Positions 23,342-32,300 of a stretch of DNA of 64,000 nucleotides are shown here, piece after piece. The stretch lies in the NCBI RefSeq assembly GCF_030685535.1, contig NZ_CP131601.1, positions 558,001 to 622,000 on the forward strand, in the 5' to 3' direction. The position numbers and the translations under genes were made by a program. Position 1 is the first letter of the stretch. Every line of letters starts with the position of its first letter. Source of the stretch: Photobacterium leiognathi (GTDB lineage Bacteria; Pseudomonadota; Gammaproteobacteria; Enterobacterales; Vibrionaceae). The notes beneath the pieces are model-generated. The model ran no database searches. It was not told where the DNA came from and was given only the letters and a program-made list of their open reading frames with translations.

Positions 23342-24366
23342 ATGTCTACTATCCACATCTTAGGTATCGATTTAGGTAAACACTGCTTTCATGCTGTGCA
23401 CACAATTACGCAGGTAAAGAGGTGCTACGTAAGAAATATAATCGAAGCCAACTTCTAAAGTTTCTCGCAAATTTAGAAACCACCACTATCGCATTTGAAG
23501 CATGTGGTGGTGCACATTGGTTAGCCCGTAAATGTGCTGATTTTGGGCATCAAGTTCAACTCATTCCTCCTCAGTATGTAAAACCTTATGTGAAAGGCAA
23601 TAAAAATGACTTCATTGATGCTGCAGCTATCGCTGAAGCAGCAAGTCGACCTTCCATGCGCTTTGTTGCTGTTAAATCAGAAGAAGCACAAGTCATTGCT
23701 GTCATTCATCGTATCCGTGATGGTTTTATTAAGGAGCGAACAGCCTGTATGTCTCGTATCGGAGCGATATTGTTAGAGTTTGGACTGAGCTTGCCTACAG
23801 GACATGCGAAAATGAAGATGCTTTTTCAGTGGATAGCAGACCAAAAATATCAAACTCTTCCACAAAGTCTTATGTACGAATTAAGCTTAATTCACGCACA
23901 TTATTTGTATCTTAATGAGCAGATAAAAATACAAGATACGAAGTTGAAACAGCTAGCTGAGCAACATGAATTGGCTAAGTTATTAAAAACTGTGCCTGGC
24001 ATCGGTGATTTAACAGCAACCCTGTGTGTGGCAGATGTTAGTGCCGCCAGTAACTTTTCAAATGGAAGGAATATGGCTGCTTGGTTAGGGTTAGTGCCTC
24101 GACAATACTCTACGGGAGGTAAAACAAAGTTACTTGGGGTGAGTAAACGAGGAAATAAACATCTCCGGACATTATTCATTCATGGCGCAAGAGCTGTATT
24201 ATCAAGGTTAGAGACAACGGGTAAAGTCTTCGGACAATGGCTGGTAGATTTAAGAGCCAGTAAGCCATTCAATGTGGTTGTTGTCGCATTGGCTAACAAA
24301 TTAGCAAGAATAGCTTGGGCGGTGTTATACCACCGCCAAGCGTTTAAGACTGCATCGCAGTCATAA
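23342..24366 (+). pseudogene. IS1111-type DEDD transposase, frameshifted
   Basis: The frame opens at ATG 23342 (MSTIHILGIDLGKHCFHAV, the first catalytic Asp) and then shifts near 23395-23405. The rest (from about 23401 on, HNYAGKEVLRKK...) runs in another frame to 24366. The RuvC-like domain continues with FEACGG and KNDFIDAAAIAEA, and the C-terminal Transposase_20 domain with VPGIGDLTATL and GNKHLRTLFIHGA, including its conserved serine region. Loss of one base near GTGCACACAA would explain the shift. The 314-residue downstream frame could start at GTG 23422 but would lack the first catalytic Asp. Confidence 0.8.
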
Positions 24367-24412
24367 CCGAGTTTGCAACGACAATGCAAGTGATGACATT
24401 AACGGTAAATCG

Positions 24413-24541
24413 GCCAGATTAATAACCTGATAATAAAAACAGCAATAAATGCTTTTCGCTTTTTAAGGATAATCTGGCGCGGATATCATCGTGGAGCTAG
24501 GACATTAATATGCCTAATTTTGACTCCGAATACATTAGCGC
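24413..24541 (+). ncRNA. Candidate guide (bridge/seek) RNA of the IS1111-type element
   Basis: Two consecutive stem-loops lie in the 3' non-coding end. Loop 1: stem GCCAGATTA/TAATCTGGC (24413-24421, 24470-24478) around a large internal loop with a small AGCA/TGCT hairpin. Loop 2: GCGC/GCGC (24477-24480, 24538-24541) enclosing GGAG/CTCC and TAGG/CCTA. The 5' strand of loop 1 (24429-24439) is exactly complementary over 11 nt to the chromosomal flank 24592-24602 next to the insertion. IS110/IS1111 elements are known to encode such guide RNAs, in IS1111 downstream of the transposase. Confidence 0.6.
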
Positions 24542-24545
24542 AACT

Positions 24546-24578
24546 CCGTTATTACTAATATTGTAGTTGCAATAACGG
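24546..24578 (+). repeat. Terminal stem-loop of the IS1111-type element
   Basis: CCGTTATT (24546-24553) pairs with AATAACGG (24571-24578) immediately inside the right inverted repeat. It may be the end of the guide RNA or a protein-binding end structure. Confidence 0.5.
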
Positions 24579-24617
24579 GGCGGACCATACATTTTTATTA
24601 TCTAGTTAGCAACGAAA

Positions 24618-25649
24618 TTAGTTGTTGCTGTGTAGCTCGCTGTTTAGTTCAATCGCTGTTTTGTTAGTTAAACATTCGATTTGACCCGTCATTGAGTTAC
24701 GACGGAACAGTAGATCTGGCTTACCAGCAAGATCGCGTGCTTTAACCACTTCTACAGGCTTACCGTTAGCATCAAGCATTTGTACTTTAGAGCCCGCTGT
24801 TACGTATAGACCTGATTCGATAGTACAACGATCGCCCATTGGGAAACCAAGACCAGCGTTCGCACCTAGTAGGCTGTTTTCACCGATAGAAACCACTACT
24901 TTACCGCCGCCTGAAAGTGTACCCATGATAGATGCACCACCACCGATATCTGAACCATCACCCACAACAACACCTGCAGAGATACGGCCTTCAACCATGC
25001 TCACACCCGTTGTACCTGCGTTGAAGTTGATAAAACCTTCGTGCATAACAGTTGTGCCTTCACCAACATGTGCGCCAAGACGAACGCGAGAAGTATCAGC
25101 AATACGAACACCTGTTGGTACCACGTAATCCACCATTTTAGGGAACTTGTCTACACAGTCGACAGTGATTGTTTCACCGTTTAGACGCGCATCCATTTGA
25201 CGCTCAGCAAGCTCTGGAAGATCGATAGGACCTTGGTTAGTCCATGCGATGTTGTGTAGAAGACCGAAGATACCATCAAGAACAACGCCATGAGGCTTAA
25301 CTAAACGGTGAGAGATAAGTTGTAGCTTTAGGAAACCTTCAGCAACAGACGCTGGTGCGATGTCAGTTTTTAACATCACCATTACAAGTGGCTGTGATGA
25401 TAGTGTTGCTTTTGCTGCAAATTGTGCGCTGACTTCATCGTTAGCGTCTTCAAATGCAGAAGCGATAGCGGCACATTGCTCAGGTGTTACTTCAATCGCT
25501 TGGTTACCACCACGGTAATCAACGATAGCTGCGATGCTTTTTACTAGATCTTCTGATGGATGTAGCGTTGGGGTTGGGAAAAACGCTTCAATGATTTTTC
25601 CATCACGGTTTTTAGTGGCTGTACCTAGGGCAAGTGAAAAGCTAGACAT
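24618..25649 (-). CDS. dapD: 2,3,4,5-tetrahydropyridine-2,6-dicarboxylate N-succinyltransferase
   Basis: Succinylates tetrahydrodipicolinate in the lysine/diaminopimelate pathway. This is the longer DapD form found in Vibrio and Pseudomonas (343 residues, against 274 in E. coli), with an N-terminal domain of about 150 residues and then the left-handed beta-helix of hexapeptide repeats (about residues 175-290: VRLGAHVGEGTTVMHEGFIN, with further IGGGASIMG and LLGANAGLG turns). The IS1111-type element begins 28 bases past its stop, separating it from its own terminator. Confidence 0.93.
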   Translation of the reverse strand: MSSFSLALGTATKNRDGKIIEAFFPTPTLHPSEDLVKSIAAIVDYRGGNQAIEVTPEQCAAIASAFEDANDEVSAQFAAKATLSSQPLVMVMLKTDIAPASVAEGFLKLQLISHRLVKPHGVVLDGIFGLLHNIAWTNQGPIDLPELAERQMDARLNGETITVDCVDKFPKMVDYVVPTGVRIADTSRVRLGAHVGEGTTVMHEGFINFNAGTTGVSMVEGRISAGVVVGDGSDIGGGASIMGTLSGGGKVVVSIGENSLLGANAGLGFPMGDRCTIESGLYVTAGSKVQMLDANGKPVEVVKARDLAGKPDLLFRRNSMTGQIECLTNKTAIELNSELHSNN

Positions 25650-25984
25650 GATTACCTGTTCTCCATTACAAAAAATGTGATGTTAAATACACCTTACATT
25701 GAGGTGGAACATCAAGATGAGCCCGACAGGTTATTACAAGCGCAATAACTCTCGGTTAATGAAACCATCATAAAGAGAGTTTTAAAGATATAGAAGAGTG
25801 GAACGAAGAATCAGAGCAAAATGATGGATTATTCACGGAAATATTGCCTGAATGGAATGATATAGTGCGAATACACGGAGCAATTTGCTGTGAGTAACTC
25901 AGTGATAAATAAAATAGAAAGAAATTAAGGTATAAAAAAACCTCCACAACGGAGGTTTTGACAGCGAACGGGATAATTAAAAAA
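25650..25984. other. Intergenic region between yebG and dapD
   Basis: 335 bases containing the yebG terminator (25937-25959) and, by position, the dapD promoter on the minus strand. A minus-strand open frame here crosses both the terminator and the end of yebG and shows no coding character. No riboswitch fold was recognised. Confidence 0.5.
25937..25959 (-). terminator. Terminator of yebG
   Basis: AAAACCTCC / GGAGGTTTT around ACAAC, with a long T-run on the minus strand, 26 bases beyond the yebG stop. Confidence 0.85.
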
Positions 25985-26290
25985 TTATGCTGCGTTTTCT
26001 TGCGCTTCGCCATCAGCGACTAGCTCAGGCTTCGCTACTTTTTTTTTCGCTGCAGGTTTTGCTTTTTTCGCGCCTAACGCGACTAATACTTCTTCACGCT
26101 TTTGCGCTAAGAACATAGATAGTTCTTCTTGTTTGGCTTCATCTTCGAAAAGCTCACTTTCGCTCAGTAAAGTAAACATTTCATCCGCCATATCTAGCAT
26201 TTTGTCGTATGCGTCGGCTTCGGATTTAGAGGTGAAAGTCATCTTTTCTTCTCCGTTGCGCTCAACTACATATTTGACGATAACAGCCAT
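25985..26290 (-). CDS. yebG: YebG family SOS-induced protein
   Basis: Starts MAVIVKYVVERNGEEKMTFTSK and continues EADAYDKMLD, the conserved YebG N-terminus of E. coli; then a helical region and a Lys/Ala-rich tail (AKPAAKKK) that could touch DNA. The ATG at 26290 is chosen over 26296 because it matches E. coli YebG and is better spaced from GAGAGG. Function is unknown, but yebG is LexA-controlled in E. coli, and a LexA box lies 26 bases upstream here. Confidence 0.9.
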   Translation of the reverse strand: MAVIVKYVVERNGEEKMTFTSKSEADAYDKMLDMADEMFTLLSESELFEDEAKQEELSMFLAQKREEVLVALGAKKAKPAAKKKVAKPELVADGEAQENAA

Positions 26291-26315
26291 GGTCATCCTC
26301 TCCCAAATTGATTTA

Positions 26316-26331
26316 CTGGCTGTTTATACAG
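26316..26331. promoter_or_regulatory. LexA (SOS) box between yebG and a glycosylase gene
   Basis: CTG-N10-CAG, reading CTGGCTGTTTATACAG, extended to TA...TA on both sides, fits the LexA operator. It lies 26 bases from yebG and about 40 bases from the divergent glycosylase-like gene, so it could repress both. Confidence 0.75.
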
Positions 26332-26371
26332 TAGCATAATAGCTTCGTCCAGTGCTAAGCGTGTTAATGTG

Positions 26372-27058
26372 ATGACCAGAGAAAAATTTAACCAGATTTA
26401 CACTCGTGCAGCAGAAAGAAAGGGCGGTGATATCGCACTAGAGCAGCGATTATCAACCCCATTAAGCTGCACAGAGTTACAACAAATTACCGACGATCGT
26501 TGGCTTGCATGTTTAACCCAGAAGATCTTTCAGTGTGGGATCCGTTGGCAAGTTGTACGCAATAAATGGGATGGCTTTGAAAAAGTTTTCTTTGGTTTTG
26601 ATATCGAGAAAATGGGTTTAATGCCTGAGGAAATGTGGGAGCGTAAAGCCCAAGATCCTGAGATCATTCGTGACTTAAAGAAGGTAATGACAATCCCTGA
26701 TAATGCCAACATGATCCACCGTGCCGCTATTGAATATGGCTCATTTGCTAATATGGTGGCCGAATGGCCTGAGCAAGATATCGTAGGCTTATGGCTGTAT
26801 TTAAAGAAACAAGGCAAACGTCTTGGCGGAAAAACTGGTGCTTACAGTTTACGTGCAATGGGCAAAGACAGCTTTTTGTTTACTAAAGATGTAGAAAGTT
26901 ATTTGCGCCATACGGGCATTGTGGATGGTGGGCGAGACACATTAAAATCATGGCGAAATGCGCAAAATGCATTTAATGATTGGCAACAAGAATCAGGCCG
27001 ATCCCTTACTGAGATCAGCCAAATTATTGCTTATAGTGTAGGTGATAATCGTGTTTAA
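26372..27058 (+). CDS. DNA-3-methyladenine glycosylase I-like protein
   Basis: A 228-residue protein with the HhH-GPD glycosylase layout of the Tag family: an aromatic/Gln region near residues 47-65 (LTQKIFQCGIRWQVVRNKWDGF) and a helix set around FDIEKMGLMPEEMWERKAQDPEIIRD, analogous to the Tag segment that recognises an incorrect base. The length is longer than Tag (187) and the zinc-binding termini of E. coli Tag are not obvious, so exact substrate is uncertain. It is divergent from yebG with a shared LexA box, which supports a repair role. ATG 26372 is preferred to GTG 26369. Confidence 0.7.
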   Translation: MTREKFNQIYTRAAERKGGDIALEQRLSTPLSCTELQQITDDRWLACLTQKIFQCGIRWQVVRNKWDGFEKVFFGFDIEKMGLMPEEMWERKAQDPEIIRDLKKVMTIPDNANMIHRAAIEYGSFANMVAEWPEQDIVGLWLYLKKQGKRLGGKTGAYSLRAMGKDSFLFTKDVESYLRHTGIVDGGRDTLKSWRNAQNAFNDWQQESGRSLTEISQIIAYSVGDNRV

Positions 27059-27085
27059 CCAGCTTTTTAAGGCGTGTTATGGCGA

Positions 27086-27973
27086 TTAATCAAATGTCCA
27101 TTGTTGGCTAAATTGAATAAAGGATTCTAGCAATGGGCTTTGGTATTTTTCTTTATGGAAAATCAGCCAGTATTGGCGTCGCATATCTAATGGCATTGGT
27201 AGTAATACAATGCGTTTTTCTTCAACCGCATGTAATGCCGCACGTTGAGAAATACAGGTGATCCCAAGCCCAGCCGTAACACTATTGATGATTGCTTCTG
27301 TGGTATTAAGCTCAAAAGCTGGTGTCCAGTGTTCTAAACGTGGCGCTAAACGATTTAAGAAAAACTCACGTGTACCTGAGCCTGTTTCGCGAAGCACCCA
27401 TTCGGAATCTTCCAGATCAGATAAACGTAATTCTTCAATTTGTGCCAGTGGATGCTCAGGGTGACAAGCCACTACCATATTATCTTCGAGCCATGGCTGC
27501 ACAATAAGATCAGGGTGCTGTACTTTACCTTCAACAAAACCGACATCTAATTCAAATTCACTGAGTTTTTGGCAAACATGTGCGGTGTTTGAAATGAACA
27601 GTTTTTGGTGTTGGTGCTGGGTATGAGCTCGGAAGTCTCGGATCAAAAATGGGGTGAGTTGGTTGCCCACTGTATCGCTGGATCCAATCTTTAATTCGCC
27701 AGCAATAATATCTTCTTGATCAAACAGCTTTTCGATGGTGTTAGAACGCGCTAATAATTCGTCAGCTAACGGTAGGAGTTTCTTACCTTGTTCGTTGATC
27801 AGTAGACGGTTGTTGTTGCGATCAAACAGTTTATGATCAAGCTGCTTTTCTAGCTCAGACAATGCCATGCTTACTGCTGGCTTGGATAGGAATAACTTCT
27901 CGGCGGCTGCAGTTATAGTACGTTCTTGAGCAACGGTTACGAAAACTTTCAATTGTTTTAGCGCTATATTCAT
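27086..27973 (-). CDS. LysR-type transcriptional regulator
   Basis: Begins MNIALKQLKVFVTVAQERT at 27973 with AAGGA eight bases or so upstream; the open frame reaches 27997 but without a ribosome site. It has an N-terminal winged helix-turn-helix (about residues 1-60, TAAAEKLFLSKPAVSMALSELE cut across the recognition helix) and a LysR substrate-binding domain. Divergent from the TDT transporter gene with a 210-base gap, so it very likely controls that gene; the inducer is unknown. Confidence 0.9.
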   Translation of the reverse strand: MNIALKQLKVFVTVAQERTITAAAEKLFLSKPAVSMALSELEKQLDHKLFDRNNNRLLINEQGKKLLPLADELLARSNTIEKLFDQEDIIAGELKIGSSDTVGNQLTPFLIRDFRAHTQHQHQKLFISNTAHVCQKLSEFELDVGFVEGKVQHPDLIVQPWLEDNMVVACHPEHPLAQIEELRLSDLEDSEWVLRETGSGTREFFLNRLAPRLEHWTPAFELNTTEAIINSVTAGLGITCISQRAALHAVEEKRIVLLPMPLDMRRQYWLIFHKEKYQSPLLESFIQFSQQWTFD

Positions 27974-28182
27974 AACTATCCTTTGTTGAAAACTCATTGT
28001 GCAAGGTCGTTATTTATCATCAACGACGGTAAAATCTCGCCTCTAAAATTTTGGTTCAGTTTAACTTAACATGCAGTTAAATATATTCAGATATTATAAA
28101 ACAATCAAGCTGGATATACTTGCTACATCAAAAAGACACAGACAATTCGCTAAGAGCTATCAGATAAAGGCGGAGAGAGAAC

Positions 28183-29175
28183 ATGATTAAGACGACGAAA
28201 AGAAAAGTAGCTGGTGCACCAACACCAATGGCAGGTTTAGCACTGGGTATTGGTAGTGTTTTATGGTGCTGGGAAAATGGTGCAACACTGCATGGCTACG
28301 CTCAAATGACAGGTGCGGTTATTGCGGCATTAATGTTACTTGTTCTAATTACAAAATTTATATTCCATCCAAAATTATTATGGGGTGATTTATCTCACCA
28401 TGTAGTAGGTAGTGTTGTTCCTACCTTTGCGATGGCATTAATGGTGGTATCAAAAGCGATTGGTTTATATGTATCAGCGCAAGCAGGTGCTTACCTTTGG
28501 TTATTTGCGGTAATTTTACACGTTATTTTCTTAACACTATTTATTTACCACCGTGCATGTGACTTCCATCTTCACCATATGGTGCCAAGTTGGTTCGTAC
28601 CGCCAATCGGTATTATTGTTGCTGATGTGTCGTTCCCTGGTATTGCAGAGTTACACCCATTAGCAAACGTATTGTTAATCTTTGGTATGTTGTCATATGC
28701 AGTTATGCTTCCAATGATGATTTACCGCTTTATGTTCCGTGATGAAGTGCCAGATGCTGCAAAACCAACTATTGCGATTATGGCAGCACCAGCAAGTCTA
28801 TCATTAGCGGGTTACTTAACAGTGACTGCAAATCCATCACCAGTAGTGGTTGCATTACTAGCAGGTATTGCAGTGTTGATGACAGCGGTCATTTACTTAG
28901 CTTTCTTCCGTTTATTACGCTTAGAGTTCAGCCCAGGTTACGCAGCCTTTACGTTCCCAATGGCAATTGGTGCAACAGCACTATTTAAAACTGCAGCGTG
29001 GATGAAAAATTACGGCTTTGATGCTCACTATGTTGCGCAAGTACACGGTCTAGCAACCATCGAGCTTTATGTTGCAAGTATTATTATTGGCTATGTAGCA
29101 ATTCGTTATTTAGCATTTTACCGTCCATTCGGTGGACTATTTAAAAGCAGTAAACACTGTCCACAAAATATCTGA
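28183..29175 (+). CDS. TDT (TehA/SLAC1-like) family transporter
   Basis: A 330-residue membrane protein with ten predicted helices and the TehA/Mae1 fold: TPMAGLALGIGSVLW opens TM1, and the repeated Pro/Gly-rich helices (PSWFVPPIGIIVADV near residue 138; FSPGYAAFTFPMAIGATALF near residue 247) line the channel. Family members move dicarboxylates, sulfite or anions, or give tellurite resistance; the substrate here is not determined. GGCGGAGAG is the ribosome site. A divergent LysR gene is the likely regulator. Confidence 0.85.
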   Translation: MIKTTKRKVAGAPTPMAGLALGIGSVLWCWENGATLHGYAQMTGAVIAALMLLVLITKFIFHPKLLWGDLSHHVVGSVVPTFAMALMVVSKAIGLYVSAQAGAYLWLFAVILHVIFLTLFIYHRACDFHLHHMVPSWFVPPIGIIVADVSFPGIAELHPLANVLLIFGMLSYAVMLPMMIYRFMFRDEVPDAAKPTIAIMAAPASLSLAGYLTVTANPSPVVVALLAGIAVLMTAVIYLAFFRLLRLEFSPGYAAFTFPMAIGATALFKTAAWMKNYGFDAHYVAQVHGLATIELYVASIIIGYVAIRYLAFYRPFGGLFKSSKHCPQNI

Positions 29176-29242
29176 TAGCGATGGTAGGTAGGCAGGTAAG
29201 TTAAGGATATTTGCCTACTCTATTACCGATATTTTGTGTGTT

Positions 29243-29269
29243 GCCCGATCTAGGAGATCGGGCTTTTTT
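29243..29269 (+). terminator. Terminator of the TDT transporter gene
   Basis: GCCCGATCT / AGATCGGGC hairpin with six following T residues. Confidence 0.9.
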
Positions 29270-29375
29270 GTTTTAGGGCTAGGACGATATTTTAATATTT
29301 CCGCCTGTATGTATTTACAGTGTTCAATTCATGGTAGACAATTTAGTTATTCATCACCTGCTGTGAGATACCTAA

Positions 29376-32300
29376 GTGTTTACTGTCTACCATTCAAATC
29401 AACTCGACCTGCTAAAATCTTTGCTGGTGGAGCTTATTCGGCTGCAACCGTTAGCCAATCCATTTGAAAAAGAACAAATTCTGGTGCAAAGCCCAGGGAT
29501 GTCGCAGTGGCTAAAAATGGAGCTGGCGAAATCATTAGGTGTCGCAGCCAATATTGATTTTCCACTGCCAGCGACCTTTATTTGGAAGATGTTTACCCAA
29601 GTGTTGGCAGATGTGCCAGAGCGTAGTGCATTTAACAAAGAAGCGATGACGTGGAAGTTAATGCAAGTGTTGCCAGCACAGTTTGACCAACCAGAGTTTG
29701 AAGCACTACAGCGCTATTTAGACGGTGATGACGACAACCTAAAGTGTTATCAATTAGCCGAAAAGATTGCCGATATTTTTGACCAATATTTAGTGTATCG
29801 CCCTGAGTGGATCCAACAGTGGGAAGCGGGAGAAACGGTTGCTGAATTAGAAGGTGAACACCCTTGGCAGCCTATTTTATGGCAAGCACTGTATGATCAG
29901 ACTTTGGCATTAGGGCAATCGCCTTATCATCGTGCTAACTTGTACGAACACTTTATTGAAACGCTACAAAACTACAACGCATCACAAGGTAAAGAAGCAT
30001 TAATTGCAGCAGGTTTACCGCAGCGTTTGTTTGTGTTTGGTATCTCATCATTACCCCCACGTTATTTGGATGCACTTGCCGCTATTGGTGAGCATATTGA
30101 CGTGCATTTAATGTTTACCAACCCTTGTCGTTATTACTGGGGAGATATTCGCGATCATAAGCATCTTGCGCGATTAGCAGCAAAAAATCGAGTTAAGTTA
30201 CGAGCTATCGAAAATAGTATTGATGAAGTATTGAGTGACTACAAAGATGATGATTTAACATCTTATGACGAGATGGTTGAAAAATTAAGTGGTAACAGTC
30301 TTCTAGCCTCAATGGGAAAACTGGGGCGTGATAATGTTTATTTATTATCCGGTATGAATGTAAATACAAACGATGATGGTTTTGTAGATATTGAGCCAGA
30401 TAATTTATTGCATGCTATTCAATACGATATTCTTGAATTAATTGATCGTCAAAATGATGAGTTACTTGAATCTAGCGAGCATAAATTCCCCATTGCTGCA
30501 GATGATAACTCACTCTCTATTCATGCATGCCATAGCCCAATGCGTGAAGTGGAAGTGCTGCATGACAAACTCTTAGCCATGTTTGAGGCAAATCCTGATC
30601 TTAAGCCGCGCGACATTATCGTGATGGTGGCAGATATCAATGCCTACAGCCCTGCGATCCAAGCGGTATTTGGTAATGCGCCGGGTAACCGCTACATCCC
30701 ATTCTCCATTTCAGACCGAACCGCAGAGCAAGAAAATCCAATCTTGCTGGCTTTTTTACGTCTGTTAACTCTACCTGATAGTCGCTGTCATGCTTCCGAA
30801 TTGCTGGAACTATTAGAAGTGCCTGCGGTGATGAATAAGTTTGGTTTTGATAGCCAAAGCTTTGAGAAAGTAAAACAGTGGATAGAAGAAGCAGGGGTGC
30901 GTTGGGGCTTAGATCAGCACACATCGAGTCAATTTGACCTTCCTGAGCAGATGCAAAATACTTGGCTGTTTGGTATTCAGCGAATGTTACTGGGTTATGC
31001 CATGCCACATGATACGGGCTTGTTTGAAGGCATTTCTGCTTACGATCAAGTGCAGGGTATTGATGCAGAATTAGCAGGTCAGTTGGCAGGTTTTATTGAT
31101 TGCTTAATTAGTTACCGTGAAGTGTTAGCGGAGCCACACACAGTCGCTGGTTGGTCAGACATATTAAATCAACTATTGGATGATTTCTTTGCTGTCGAGC
31201 TTGAAGGTGAATTAGTACTGAAATCGATCCGCGATAACGTACACCGCTTACAAGAGCAGCTTTCAGATGCAGGATATCAAACCGACATTACGCCAGCGGT
31301 GTTAACCCAATATTTACGAGATAAACTATCGGGCGAGCGAGTTAGCCAGCGTTTCCTTGCTGGGCAAGTAAACTTCTGTACCTTGATGCCAATGCGCTCG
31401 ATCCCTTTTGATGTAGTGTGTTTGCTTGGCATGAATGACGGTGCTTACCCTCGTAACATTGCGCCTGAAGGGTTTGATTTAATGAATGGTCGTACTAAAG
31501 CAGGCGATCGTTCCCGTCGTGATGATGACCGTTACCTATTCTTAGAAGCATTGCTTTCTGCGCAGCAAACCTTATATATCAGCTATGTTGGACGCTCAAT
31601 TCAAGATAACGCGGAGAAGATAGCTTCAGTCTTGGTTAGTGAGCTGGTGGAATATTGCCAGCAAGGTTACTGCCTTGAAGGTGATGAGCCATTAGCTGTT
31701 GATGAATCAGCAGAGAAGATTAAACAAAAACTGATTGAGCACCATCCATTAGTGCCATTTAGCCCAAGTGCGTTTACTGGCGAGAAAGGCAGTTATGCCA
31801 TTGAATGGTTACCTGCAGCAGCTCGTGAAGGACAAGCGAGTCAGCCATTCCAACTTAGTGAATTACCACCAGAGCCAATTGCAGACGATCAGCAACAAGT
31901 GCTAGAGCTTGCCGAGCTACAACGTTTTTGGCGTTTGCCTGTACGTTATTTCTTTAACCGCCGTTTGAAAGTTTACTTTGAGCCACCAATGGGCTTGCTT
32001 GAAGATGATGAGCCATTTGTGCTTAATCAGCTAGAAAGCTATCACATCAAAAATGATCTATTAGGTCTATTACTTGATGCCAAAATGACGAACCAAGATC
32101 CCGATCAGATCTTTAGTCATTTTGCACAAGAGCAAAAAGCTGCAGGTCGATTACCTGTGGCGGCATTTGGTGAAATTGACTTAGATGCTAGCCGATCTTC
32201 AGTTGGGGAGTTGGTCGATAAGATCGAGCCTTTGGTGCATGCGCCATTAGCGGATCAAGAAGTGGGTCTTCGCTTTGACGTTAATGGTCATCCTATTTTG

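Larger units (their letters stand above)
23282..24589 (+). mobile_element. IS1111-type (IS110 family) insertion sequence
   Basis: An 11-bp inverted repeat, TATGGTCCGCC at 23282-23292 and its complement at 24579-24589, brackets a DEDD-type transposase and a long 3' non-coding end of about 220 bases. Subterminal repeats and a long right-hand non-coding end are hallmarks of the IS1111 subgroup. A CCTAAGCC/GGCTTAGG hairpin lies just inside the left end (23297-23316). The element lies between dapD and its terminator. Exact outer ends are uncertain by a few bases because this family makes little or no target duplication. Confidence 0.8.

Noticed and set aside
25768..26013. An 81-codon minus-strand frame with hydrophobic stretches.
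   Set aside because: It runs through the yebG terminator and the end of yebG and lacks a ribosome site.
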